Below, one piece after another: positions 1 to 6,421 of a stretch of DNA of 10,773 nt. The translations under genes were made by a program, and so were the position numbers. Numbering within the stretch: the first letter of the stretch is position 1; every line of letters starts with the position of its first letter. Source of the stretch: CAXMST01 sp032122625 (GTDB lineage Bacteria; Actinomycetota; Thermoleophilia; Solirubrobacterales; 70-9); contig JAQBGG010000006.1 in assembly GCA_032122625.1 (NCBI GenBank), positions 1-10,773 of the forward strand, given 5' to 3'. The notes under the pieces are model-generated. The model made no database searches. It saw only the letters and a list, made by a program, of their open reading frames with translations, and was not told where the DNA came from.

Positions 1-236
1 GCCGAGGTCAGCATGTAGCCGTCGGCCGTGATCGCGAAGGCGCTGCCGCCGCCGGCGCCGCGCCGCCCGCGCCGGGTTCGCCGCTCGACCCGGAGGTTTG
101 CGACCGAGGGCCCGAGGCGCTCGGCGACCTCGCTCACAGTCCGCGAGTAGGCGTCGAGGGCCTCATCGCCGGGCGGCGTGCCGCCGGCTAGGCCGCGGTC
201 GGCCGCGGGTCCGTCGATCCGGGTCGGAAAGTGCAT
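1..236 (-). CDS. HtrA/DegP-like trypsin-type serine protease, N-terminal part, runs off the left edge
   Basis: Reading the minus strand from ATG at 236-234, the frame is open for 78 codons to the window edge. The last ~20 visible residues include GGGSAFAITADGYMLTSA. This matches the opening of the trypsin-like domain of HtrA/DegP proteases (glycine-rich turn, then a 'DGY-LT' strand just before the catalytic His of the family). Residues ~24-52 (DALDAYSRTVSEVAERLGPS, then VANLRVERR) match the usual lead-in, where proteins of this type assert a 'P-SV--L-V' strand. The catalytic His, Asp and Ser and any PDZ domain lie outside the window. No signal peptide or membrane segment is visible before the domain, so a cytoplasmic or leaderless form is possible. 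There is no clear Shine-Dalgarno sequence upstream. Seen: frame and motif. Inferred: protease function. Confidence 0.72.
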   Translation of the reverse strand, partial: MHFPTRIDGPAADRGLAGGTPPGDEALDAYSRTVSEVAERLGPSVANLRVERRTRRGRRGAGGGSAFAITADGYMLTS

Positions 237-405
237 TCGCTCGAAGGTACCAATGCCGACTCGCCGGCCACGATGGCGGCAACCGGCCCACGCTCCAAGC
301 CGGCGAAGGCCGCACCTGAGCGGGGGTTTCCCATGGGCCTGCCTGAGTCCGCGCCGAGTCCTGACCTGATCGCGCCCGGGAGGGCCCAAACCTACTTGCA
401 GGCGC

Positions 406-447
406 CGCTTGGGCCTGGACTCGAACCAGGGACCTATGGATCATCAG
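406..447 (-). other. tRNA 3'-half fragment (copy 0), diverged
   Basis: On the minus strand this reads as an anticodon loop (CTGATGA), 3' anticodon-stem strand, variable loop AGGTC, a perfect T arm (CCTGG-TTCGAGT-CCAGG) and an acceptor 3' strand. The 5' half is absent: upstream sequence does not pair with the acceptor strand (GCTTGGG would be needed) or with the anticodon-stem strand. Over the 36 positions from the loop to the end of the T arm plus two bases it matches the fragments at 5861 and 9828 except at three sites, so it is an older relative. Unlike those two it lacks the flanking KTGGCCCC-type repeats. It is probably a decayed attachment-site remnant, not a working tRNA. Confidence 0.7.
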
Positions 448-459
448 GGCGTAGGTCCC
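429..459. repeat. 8-bp perfect inverted repeat overlapping the tRNA half
   Basis: GGGACCTA at 429-436 and TAGGTCCC at 452-459 form a perfect 8-bp stem with a 15-nt loop. One arm belongs to the tRNA fragment (variable loop and T stem); the other arm is extra sequence not seen beside the two later fragments. It begins 11 bases after the stop of the 470-1960 gene, so it could act as a transcript-end hairpin, but no T tract follows. It may instead be a relic of a recombinase core site. Confidence 0.4.
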
Positions 460-469
460 GGCTGGGCCA

Positions 470-1960
470 TTATCGCCACAGTGTGCTTGGCAGTCCGGCG
501 ATCGCGGCGACGCTGAGGGCCGAACGCGGCTCGTACGCCGCTCGCCAGAGTCCCCCGTGGTTCGCTCCCTCGGAGAAGAGTTTCTCGGGATGCGCGTCGG
601 GCGTCCTCGCCGAATCGCCTTCGTAGTTGAGGTCGTGGACGAGCATCGCCGCCATCAGGACCCGCGAGGTGCTGGGCTCGAAGACCTCGATCCCGAAGTG
701 GTGGCCGGCGGAGTAGGCGGCTGCGAGGATGCGGTTCTGGGTAACCGACCTCGTCCAGCTCGATGGGGCGACGTTGAAGGAGACGCGGTGGCCGGCGTCG
801 CGGGCGAGGATCCCGCGCCAGCGCTGGAGCCGCTTGGCGAGCGCGTAGTTGGGCCCCTGGATCGGAACCAGCGCGTCGGCAACGCCTCCGCCCCCGGGGA
901 GTTGCCGCTCGTAGCTGGGGTGAAAGAGCCGGCCCGCAGAGGCCAATCGCAGTGGGGCCTGGGCTGCGGCGCGCAGCCGCCGGCTCGCCCACTTGCGACG
1001 GGCCGCGGCGACGACTTCAGGCCCGACTACGAAGGCGTCGGTCGGTGTCGCCAGGTAGGCGATCGCCGTGCCGGGCCGACGGTTGAGGATCTCCTCGGCG
1101 AGCACGTCGGCGGCGACGCTGACCTGCACATGTGGGCCGCCGTCGAGATAGGCATACGTGCCGATCACAAGTGGGTCCGAGCCCGCCGCCTCCTCTATCC
1201 AGGCGATCGTCTCGGGAAGATCCTCCCGAAGGTCGATCCCCGCACGCTCCGCGATCGGCGCCGCTCCACCACGAACGGGGAGGGCGACCCGCCCGGCAGA
1301 GCCCGCTGCGACCTCCAGGAGGTGCTCCCAGATCGACGGTCGGGGGATGTCGATGGCAATCAGGTCCGCCCCCCATGCGAGCAGCGGTTCGTACGGACCC
1401 ATCTCAGAAGCAGCCCCGAGGAGGGCGAGGCGTCGCCCGGGCACTGAGAGCCACTCCGGATTCTCGATGACCCGCTCGATCGCGCCGGCGAAGGAGGGCT
1501 CGACGGTTCCCCGCTCGACCCAAGTGCGGAGTTGGTCGACCAACTCGTCGCCACTCAGGTCAGCCCCTTCGTATGGAACCAAGAGCTGTTCGATCGGCGT
1601 GCCGGTGCCTTTGATCGTCAGCGTCTCGGTCATATTCTCCCGGCCGAGCCCAGGCGATCCAGCCCCCGAGACCGGTATCACCTGACCGTCCCGTTCGAAA
1701 GTCATCCGCGCTCGCATCGAATCGAGTCCCGCGCTCGCGATCTGGACAGGTGCGTTCGCATCGGCTGCAGACGCTGCGGTGAGATCGCGCACGTGGACCA
1801 GATATTCGCCCCGCCACTTTGCGCACGATGAGATCCGCTCGGCCAGCTCCTTGTCGATTGGGGCCGCTGCGTCCGCGAAGATCGCGCGGCCCGTCTCCAT
1901 CGTGCTGCGCCTGCCTTCGACCTCGGGGAAGAGGACTCCGCTCAGGGAACCATCAGACAT
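470..1960 (-). CDS. uncharacterised ~496-residue protein with a Rossmann-like motif
   Basis: This is the longest uninterrupted frame in the window and shows consistent coding character, but I do not recognise a named family. About 175 residues in, there is a hydrophobic strand, the glycine motif LLGAASEMGP, then LLAWGADLIAIDIPRP. That is strand-glycine loop-helix-strand ending in Asp, as in nucleotide-binding Rossmann folds. Later conserved-looking blocks are TYAYLDGGPHVQVSVAAD and AIAYLATPTDAFVVGPE. The N-terminal ~170 residues seem to be a separate region. There is no signal peptide or membrane segment, so a cytoplasmic enzyme is likely. The start is uncertain: ATG at 1960 is chosen; GTG at 1972 and ATG at 1900 are also in frame and none has a good ribosome-binding site. 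The gene ends 11 bases before a hairpin. The upstream neighbour diverges from it. Confidence 0.75.
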   Translation of the reverse strand: MSDGSLSGVLFPEVEGRRSTMETGRAIFADAAAPIDKELAERISSCAKWRGEYLVHVRDLTAASAADANAPVQIASAGLDSMRARMTFERDGQVIPVSGAGSPGLGRENMTETLTIKGTGTPIEQLLVPYEGADLSGDELVDQLRTWVERGTVEPSFAGAIERVIENPEWLSVPGRRLALLGAASEMGPYEPLLAWGADLIAIDIPRPSIWEHLLEVAAGSAGRVALPVRGGAAPIAERAGIDLREDLPETIAWIEEAAGSDPLVIGTYAYLDGGPHVQVSVAADVLAEEILNRRPGTAIAYLATPTDAFVVGPEVVAAARRKWASRRLRAAAQAPLRLASAGRLFHPSYERQLPGGGGVADALVPIQGPNYALAKRLQRWRGILARDAGHRVSFNVAPSSWTRSVTQNRILAAAYSAGHHFGIEVFEPSTSRVLMAAMLVHDLNYEGDSARTPDAHPEKLFSEGANHGGLWRAAYEPRSALSVAAIAGLPSTLWR

Positions 1961-2099
1961 CGGGCCACACACTGCCAGATCGCCGGTGGTTCTGGCTCGA
2001 TCAGCTGGCTTCGGCCTTCTCCGCCTCCTCGACCTCCTTCTTCAGGTCCTTGGAATCGGCGTCAAGCTACTTTGTCTTGTTGGCCCGGGTGACCGCCTC

Positions 2100-2429
2100 T
2101 TGCAGCTGCTCCTCGAGCTTCGACTCGCCGAGCGCGCTCGCGTGCTCAGCGAGATCACGTACACCGAGAACGAGGTCGAGGAGTTGCAGGAGCAGTCGAG
2201 CGCTGAGCACCAGGACGAGCAGATCGGCGGCGGCGCTTCCTTCACGCTCGATCGCGAGATCGATCGGGCGCTGGACGACAACGCCGAGCACATCCTGCAC
2301 TCGATCGACGAGGCCCTGAAGCGACTTGACGACGGTACCTACGGCACCTGCGACTCGTGCGGGAAGCCGATCTCCGAGGGCCGCCTCGAGGCCAGGCCGT
2401 ACGCGGTGTTCTGCATCGAGTGCGTCTGA
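2100..2429 (+). CDS. TraR/DksA-family C4 zinc-finger protein
   Basis: The C-terminus carries the family's zinc finger: CDSC at residues 84-87, 17 residues, then CIEC at 105-108, preceded by the typical LKRLDDGTYGTC. Residues ~1-75 are charged and helix-forming, including LDREIDRALDDNAEHILHSI, matching the coiled-coil half of DksA-like proteins. Such proteins bind RNA polymerase through its secondary channel and adjust transcription in the stringent response; smaller members are often of unknown target. The length from the chosen start is 109 residues, near the usual size. The start is a TTG at 2100 with GGGTGA seven bases upstream; a GTG at 2142 would give 95 residues. No ATG exists in this frame near the N-terminus, and the frame stays open further upstream but becomes Leu-rich and unlike the family. 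The zinc finger is certain; the N-terminus is not. Confidence 0.8.
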   Translation: MQLLLELRLAERARVLSEITYTENEVEELQEQSSAEHQDEQIGGGASFTLDREIDRALDDNAEHILHSIDEALKRLDDGTYGTCDSCGKPISEGRLEARPYAVFCIECV

Positions 2430-2530
2430 GCTCGCGGCAGCCGGCCCCCGCACGGCTCAGTTGGGCGCGGATCTCGGGACGGTAGGGACTACGGCTCTCG
2501 CCCTCGGGGGCATTGGTAGCCTGCCTCGCT

Positions 2531-3169
2531 ATGTCGGGGCCGGAGCAGACCGAAACCGCGGACCTCTCAGAAAAGACATCCGAGGATCCGAGCCGGATCA
2601 TTGCTTTGACCGACGGCGTGGTCGCGATCGCGATCACGCTGCTCGTGCTCGACATCGCAGTACCCGAGATCCCCGACGCGCTCGTCGACGAGGAACTGGC
2701 TGACGCCCTCTGGGCGCTGCGTCCTCAGGTATTTGGCTTCGTGCTCAGCTTCTGGGTAGTTGGCTACTTCTGGCTGGGGCACCGAGTCGTCTTCTCGCAT
2801 CTGCGAAGGACCGACGTCACGTTGATCGTCATAAACCTGTGCTTCCTGCTTATGATCGTCTTCATTCCGTTTGCGGCACGCCTGCTTGCCGACTACGTAC
2901 CGAACGGCCTCGCGGTTGCCGTCTACGCCGGGGTGAGCGGGGCCGCCGGGCTGACGTTGGTCGCGATGATCTCCTACCCGAAGGCCCGGGGCCACTTCGA
3001 ACTCGACGTCTCGCTCGACCACGTCGGCGTGATCACGAGAAGGCTGCTCGTGGCGCCGATCGTCTTCATCGTGACGATCCCGATCGCCTTTCTCAGCGGT
3101 TGGCTCGCGGTCGCCCTCTGGGCCCTGATTCCGATCAGCCGCTATCTGATGAAGCGGCGAGTGGGCTGA
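2531..3169 (+). CDS. TMEM175-like (DUF1211) integral membrane protein
   Basis: The protein has 212 residues and about six hydrophobic segments. The first transmembrane helix begins at residue 22 with RIIALTDGVVAIAITLLVLD, which is the TMEM175/DUF1211 signature (R--A-SDG--AIA-TLLVL-I) with Leu-Thr in place of the usual Phe-Ser. Bacterial relatives are potassium-permeable channels that assemble as tetramers of one six-helix repeat; the Phe-Ser-Asp segment lines the pore. The FS-to-LT change could alter selectivity, so channel activity is inferred only. The second helix (FVLSFWVVGYFWLGHRVVF) also fits the family. The start is ATG 2531; a TTG at 2513 would add six residues. No clear ribosome-binding site is visible. 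It follows the zinc-finger gene by 101 bases and meets the minus-strand gene at 3224 end to end. Confidence 0.85.
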   Translation: MSGPEQTETADLSEKTSEDPSRIIALTDGVVAIAITLLVLDIAVPEIPDALVDEELADALWALRPQVFGFVLSFWVVGYFWLGHRVVFSHLRRTDVTLIVINLCFLLMIVFIPFAARLLADYVPNGLAVAVYAGVSGAAGLTLVAMISYPKARGHFELDVSLDHVGVITRRLLVAPIVFIVTIPIAFLSGWLAVALWALIPISRYLMKRRVG

Positions 3170-3172
3170 CCG

Positions 3173-3200
3173 CGAAGCGGCCGACCGGCCGCCGGCTTCG
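3173..3200. terminator. GC-rich hairpin between convergent genes
   Basis: CGAAGCGGCCG pairs with CGGCCGCcGGCTTCG (one bulged base) just after the stop at 3169 and about 20 bases before the end of the convergent gene at 3224. The position suits a bidirectional transcript end. No T tract follows on either strand, so factor-independent termination is doubtful. Confidence 0.35.
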
Positions 3201-3223
3201 GGCCCGCCCCGTACCCCGGCGGC

Positions 3224-3439
3224 TCAGGCGAAGGCGGCCGTATCCACCTCGAAGACGGTCTGCTCCGGCGGCGCGGGGAAGCCTCGGTCGCCGAGGCCCT
3301 GGAGGGCCGGCATCAGCGTCTCGCTCACAAAGGCGTCGAGGCTCTCCTGCGAGTCCCAGACGGCGACCACCTGCCGGCCGTCCTCGCTCGGGCCGGCGAA
3401 GTGGTGAGTCTGCCCGGCCGGCCCGTTTGCCTGTACCAC
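3224..3439 (-). CDS. small antibiotic-biosynthesis-monooxygenase-like protein, short at the N-terminus
   Basis: This is a 71-residue protein. Its core (HFAGPSEDGRQVVAVWDSQE, then SLDAFVSETLMPALQ) resembles small dimeric alpha+beta barrel (ABM-type) proteins of ~95-105 residues, in which a 'G--VV-VW-S-E-F--F----MPA' helix-strand block is typical. The first beta strand and helix of such proteins (~25 residues) are missing here. The only available start is GTG 3439 with a weak GGAG 14 bases upstream. The gene is either naturally short or has lost its 5' end. It lies 43 bases downstream of the lipoprotein gene on the same strand and may be co-transcribed. No catalytic residues can be assigned, and the fold call is an inference from pattern only. 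Confidence 0.5.
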   Translation of the reverse strand: MVQANGPAGQTHHFAGPSEDGRQVVAVWDSQESLDAFVSETLMPALQGLGDRGFPAPPEQTVFEVDTAAFA

Positions 3440-3482
3440 TCGCGGACAGCCTACTCCGGCACCGGAGGCCGGGCGGCTTCGC

Positions 3483-3950
3483 TCAGCAGACCTCGAAGCC
3501 GTAAGAGTCGAAGATCTCTCCGGCCTCGGCTACGAGCGCGTCGAGCTCCGTTCCAACGGCCGCGGCCTCGGCCTGATCCTCGGCTCGCACCGCTGCCGCC
3601 AACTCGTTGACCAGTACGACCAGTTGCTCCTGCTCAGCGGCAAGGTCGTCGATCAGCTCCTCGTCTCCCTCCGGGCGACCGAGGGCATTGATCTCGTCGT
3701 TGATGCCTTGCGAGACATCAGCCAACTCCTCATACGCGGCAGCCGCCTCATCGGGGCTGGTCGCGGACTCGAGCTGCGCCTGTATCTCCCCCTGCGCGTC
3801 GGCGCTCTCGGCGCAGACCGCATCGGCCTGCTCGATGAACTCCTGCTTGGAGATCGGCTCCCCCCCCGCGTCGTCGCCGTCATCTCCGCCACAGGCAGCC
3901 AGCGCCAGCGCGGCCAACAAGACAGTCAATCCGAACCGGGTCCCCTTCAT
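3483..3950 (-). CDS. small secreted lipoprotein, actinobacterial type
   Basis: The 155-residue protein starts MKGTRFGLTVLLAALALAAC. The Lys/Arg N-region, hydrophobic core and lipobox LAAC (residues 17-20) mark a type II signal peptide, so Cys20 should be lipid-modified and the protein anchored outside the membrane. After an Asp/Gly-rich linker the mature part is almost wholly helical, acidic and Ala-rich. Cys46 (DAVCAES) and the C-terminal Cys155 (YGFEVC) are the only other cysteines. A near-terminal 'YGF-VC' is common in related actinobacterial lipoproteins and suggests a disulfide. The start at ATG 3950 is set by the signal peptide; a GTG at 3980 would put ten extra residues before it. Function unknown. 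It is probably co-transcribed with the gene at 3224-3439. Confidence 0.8.
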   Translation of the reverse strand: MKGTRFGLTVLLAALALAACGGDDGDDAGGEPISKQEFIEQADAVCAESADAQGEIQAQLESATSPDEAAAAYEELADVSQGINDEINALGRPEGDEELIDDLAAEQEQLVVLVNELAAAVRAEDQAEAAAVGTELDALVAEAGEIFDSYGFEVC

Positions 3951-4170
3951 GGCGCCGCACGCTACTCGATCCGCCCGCATCGCCGATCAGGCGGCGCGCT
4001 GGGCAACGAGCGCCGCCGCGACCTCCAGCCCGATCGCCGCCAACGCCGCGAAACGTCGACCGGCCGCGGGCCGGTCGGACTCATTCCCGTACGCGTCGCT
4101 CGCCCGCACCTGCGATCCAGGTTCCGCCATCAGCGGCATCATTTCACGCCCCGGCCACGATCGGTCATCA

Positions 4171-5109
4171 CTAGCACGAAGGATGGAGGCTGCCCGGCGG
4201 CCGCTGAAAGCCGAGCTGAATGGGCGCTTGACCGCTGAGATCCCGCGCTGGCGCCCCAGGCGCCCTACACCCTATGCGGAGGAGCCCGGGTCGCCCCCCG
4301 TCTGGGCGCCGCCCCCCCTCGGCCTCGAGCAGCCACTGGACTGATCTTCGACCGCGCAGCCGGCGGAGGCCCGGCAGCTTCAAGAGCCCCTCGAGCAGGC
4401 TGCCGGACTGCTCGTAGATGACAGCGTTCACCGCGAGGCTCGCGACCATGACCCGGCTGGCGATGAAGAGCCAGCCGAGGCCGACGGCCGCGATCCCCAG
4501 TCCCCCGAGCATCTCGGATCCGGACTGGAGACGCGGCAGGAAATAGAACTGCGAGGCCCATCCCAGTGCCGCGAACGTCACCCCTACCAGCACCGCGCCC
4601 GGGAGCAGTGAGCTCGGATCGCGGGTGGCGCGCGGCAGGACCAGGGTGAGCGCGAACCAGGTCGCCGAGTACGCCGAGAGGACCGCCAGTACCGACGTCG
4701 CGATCAGGACCACGCTCGCCGTCCCCTTGACCACGGTCAGCACGGTGCTGACGATCGTAACCACGACGACCAGGCCGATCACCACCCCCACCGTCCGCGG
4801 CGAGGTCAGCCCGGCGGGTCGCGGGACGCGCCAGGCGCTGGCGCTCGCCGCGGTCAGCGTGATCGCCAGGTTCCTCCCCGCCCAGGCGGTGGTGAACAGT
4901 CCTCCGATCACGAGCAGCACGCCGGATGAGTCCCCCTGGCGGAGCGCCTCGTCCACCTCGACTGCGAGCGTGCCGGTGAGCCCAAGGTCATCGCTGATCC
5001 CGTCTCCGACCCAGCCCTGACCGAGCAACAGGGCGCCGAGTCCGACGACGAGCACGGTCAGCGCGAACATGAAGAGGAAGAGCCGGAAGGCGATCGCGCT
5101 ACCGAGCAC
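4171..5109 (-). CDS. YihY/BrkB-family membrane protein, start unclear
   Basis: Six hydrophobic segments are visible. They begin with LGSAIAFRLFLFMFALTVLV, which matches the first helix of the YihY/BrkB (formerly 'ribonuclease BN') family; the last includes IASRVMVASLAVNAVIYEQS. The role of the family is unsettled (transport or envelope function). The C-terminal ~70 residues are Pro/Gly/Arg-rich and cytoplasmic in style. The start given, GTG 5109, would cut the protein just before helix 1. The same frame remains open to a TAG at 5284-5286 and encodes a plausible family N-terminus (LTDEGREWLDRRR, then AATRVWERDHDNFGSV), yet has no ATG, GTG or TTG there. Either a rare start is used, or a frameshift or mutation removed the original one. 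The stop is TAG at 4171. Confidence 0.65.
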   Translation of the reverse strand: MLGSAIAFRLFLFMFALTVLVVGLGALLLGQGWVGDGISDDLGLTGTLAVEVDEALRQGDSSGVLLVIGGLFTTAWAGRNLAITLTAASASAWRVPRPAGLTSPRTVGVVIGLVVVVTIVSTVLTVVKGTASVVLIATSVLAVLSAYSATWFALTLVLPRATRDPSSLLPGAVLVGVTFAALGWASQFYFLPRLQSGSEMLGGLGIAAVGLGWLFIASRVMVASLAVNAVIYEQSGSLLEGLLKLPGLRRLRGRRSVQWLLEAEGGRRPDGGRPGLLRIGCRAPGAPARDLSGQAPIQLGFQRPPGSLHPSC

Positions 5110-5380
5110 CGAGCCGAAGTTGTCGTGGTCCCGCTCCCAGACCCGCGTGGCCGCGTCGATCGGCGCGCTCTCCGTCCGCCGCCGATCCAGCCATTCCCGC
5201 CCCTCATCGGTCAGTTGAGTTGCGCGCTCCCGGCCGCGCGCGACAACGCCCTTCTGGTTCGTCTCGGTAGTTATCGGCCCAGCCTAGATCACCCACCCCC
5301 GTGACCTGTCGAAGCCGAGGCACCCCGCGACGGCAGCGGGTGGTCAGTCGGCGTCGACCACGGATCAGCCGCTAGCTCGC

Positions 5381-5758
5381 TCAGTCGAGCCCGTGCTCCT
5401 TCTTGAAGCTGTCGACCAGCGGGTCGAGCACTTCGCTGACATCGAAGCGCCCGCCGGCGATGAACTCGGAGAACTGGACCCTCTCCGACGGATCGGGCTC
5501 GTCGGGCGGGGTCGGTGAGGGGGCCGGCCAGACGGCGTCGTCGACGATCGCCTCGCGGACGCGGATCTCGTCCTTGGTTACGTTCCAGACGAGTAGGTCG
5601 GTAGCCATCGTCAATGGTCCGTCGTAGGTGCGCCGAACGCCCTCGTAGACCTCATAGCGGGTGTCGTAATCGTTGAAGAAGTGGAAGGCGACCGCCATCC
5701 GCGGCTTCACCTCGCTCATCACCTCGCCGAACGCGGCCGGGACAGTGTGCACCTCGAT
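5381..5758 (-). pseudogene. C-terminal fragment of an MBL-fold metallohydrolase (GntH-like)
   Basis: About 126 codons encode the end of a metallo-beta-lactamase-fold enzyme. Recognisable blocks are VHTVPAAFGEVMSEVKPRMA, AFHFFNDYDT, YDGPLTMATDLLVWNVTKDE and DDAVWP. These match the C-terminal third of MBL-fold hydrolases annotated as GntH (named from guanitoxin biosynthesis, but widespread). The His of the last-metal-ligand region (AFHFFND) is present. The N-terminal two thirds, including the HxHxDH motif, are absent. Homology stops at about 5757, exactly where similarity to the direct repeat begins. The frame happens to stay open through the repeat and its tRNA fragment up to 6019, but that stretch is not enzyme sequence. 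It is probably inactive, with the gene cut by integration or a later deletion. Confidence 0.75.
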
Positions 5759-5778
5759 GCAGCGTAGTCGGCTTTCCG

Positions 5779-5799
5779 TGGGGCCACGTTTGGGGCCAA
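5779..5799 (-). promoter_or_regulatory. arm-like repeat pair, left of core, copy 1
   Basis: On the minus strand TTGGCCCCA (5799-5791) and GTGGCCCCA (5787-5779) are direct repeats spaced 12 bp, about 60 bp from the end of the tRNA half. They share KTGGCCCC with the array on the other side, which is in the opposite orientation. Paired arm-type sites flanking a core are typical of tyrosine-recombinase attP sites; binding here is inferred. Confidence 0.45.
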
Positions 5800-5860
5800 G
5801 TTGCGAGAACACGGAGGTCTCGAGAGCACGAAACCCGCCTGATAGAGCGGGCTTCGAGGA

Positions 5861-5902
5861 TGGGCCGGCCTGGACTCGAACCAGGGACCTACGGATTATG
5901 AG
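5861..5902 (-). other. tRNA-Met-like 3'-half fragment, copy 1
   Basis: The minus strand gives loop CTCATAA (anticodon CAT), stem strand TCCGT, variable AGGTC, T arm CCTGG-TTCGAGT-CCAGG, acceptor strand CCGGCCC and discriminator A; CCA is not encoded. The preceding bases cannot pair with TCCGT, and no GGGCCGG acceptor partner lies upstream, so the 5' half is missing. A fragment that begins exactly at the anticodon loop is what remains after recombinase crossover in that loop, a common tRNA integration point. Confidence 0.82.
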
Positions 5903-5986
5903 CGCGGGGCTTCCCATCTCGCCCGGCTCCCCTGAGCACGGCTGTGTCCAGTTCGTTTCGCTCCGTTGCGCTCCGTATTCGGCTGT

Positions 5987-6029
5987 TTGGCCCCCGCCTT
6001 GGCCCCCGGTGGTACCCAAATTGGCACCC
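5987..6029 (+). promoter_or_regulatory. arm-like repeat array, right of core, copy 1
   Basis: Nine-base units TTGGCCCCC (5987), TTGGCCCCC (5999), GTGGTACCC (6009) and TTGGCACCC (6021) lie in one orientation on the plus strand at 10-12 bp steps, about 85 bp from the tRNA half. They are inverted relative to the left pair. They could be arm-type integrase sites, or a 4-codon repeat in an old integrase tail, or both. Confidence 0.45.
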
Positions 6030-6130
6030 GATCTGGGTGGCGCTACACATTTAGCGTCGCTTGCCCGCCGGTCGTGAGGAGCTTGGAAATCCAGGGGACC
6101 AAGGATGTGACACGGGCTATGTCGCTCGGG

Positions 6131-6418
6131 TCATTCCGCTTCTCTAGTAGCGGTATGCAGAAACGATGCGACCTTGGCTGGGAGGCCGCGCAGGCCGTCG
6201 CTCGACATCGCCTTGACGTGGACCACGTCGGCCGGGCCGAGCTGCTCCTCGGGGCCGCCCTCGGGGCGGCTGTAGCGGTAGACGATCCGCTCGCCGCGCT
6301 GCTCCACGGTGACCGCCTGCGGATCGAGGCAGGCGAGCTGGACGATCAGACCCTCGGCTCGGTACTTGCCGATGAGGGCGTTGCCGTTGGTCAGCAGGTG
6401 GACCATCGCCGTCGAGAA
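6131..6418 (-). pseudogene. HK97-family phage portal protein, internal fragment
   Basis: From 6418 down to about 6182, ~79 codons read STAMVHLLTNGNALIGKYRA, then LDPQAVTVEQRGERIVY, GPADVVHVKAMSSDGLRGL. This is the middle of HK97-type portal proteins (the 'L--GNA--K' helix, the 'LDP--V-V' strand and the 'DV-H-----DGL-GLSP' motif). The portal forms the dodecameric ring through which phage DNA is packaged. A complete protein has ~400 residues; both ends are lost here. After DGLRGL the frame continues with unrelated sequence to a stop at 6131. Its upstream end abuts the HNH fragment, which lies on the opposite strand, so a rearrangement has joined them. It is non-functional. Confidence 0.75.
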
Positions 6419-6421
6419 CAG

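Larger units (their letters stand above)
5757..6017. repeat. attachment-site-like direct repeat, copy 1
   Basis: It aligns to 9724-9984 at a constant offset of 3967 bp with no net gap. Perfect stretches are 5777-5802 (26 nt), 5858-5907 (50 nt, holding the tRNA half) and 5959-6003 (45 nt); 5803-5857 has diverged by substitution only, with its length preserved. On the minus strand, the part right of the tRNA half has a frame reading VPPGAKAGAKQPNTERNGA (stop TAA inside the anticodon loop). This looks like the degenerate tail of an integrase gene running into its own attachment site; that reading is tentative. Confidence 0.8.

Noticed and set aside
557..1447. Long plus-strand open frame
   Set aside because: Antisense shadow of the 470-1960 gene in GC-rich DNA; its translation lacks any recognisable motif.
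1990..2066. Lys/Glu-rich minus-strand peptide ending near 2000
   Set aside because: Only ~21 codons follow a stop; antisense of Leu-rich codons readily gives Glu/Lys-rich text. No start or family supports it.
3607..4344. Plus-strand open frames opposite the lipoprotein gene
   Set aside because: Ser/Ala-rich antisense translation; the minus strand has a signal peptide and lipobox.
5861..5902. A complete tRNA-Met gene
   Set aside because: No D arm, no 5' acceptor strand and no pairing partner for the anticodon stem; the same holds at 9828-9869 and 406-447.
5381..6019. A single 212-residue minus-strand protein across the repeat
   Set aside because: Only the last ~126 codons resemble a protein family; the rest translates the attachment repeat and tRNA half (RSLVRVQA), so it is accidental read-through.
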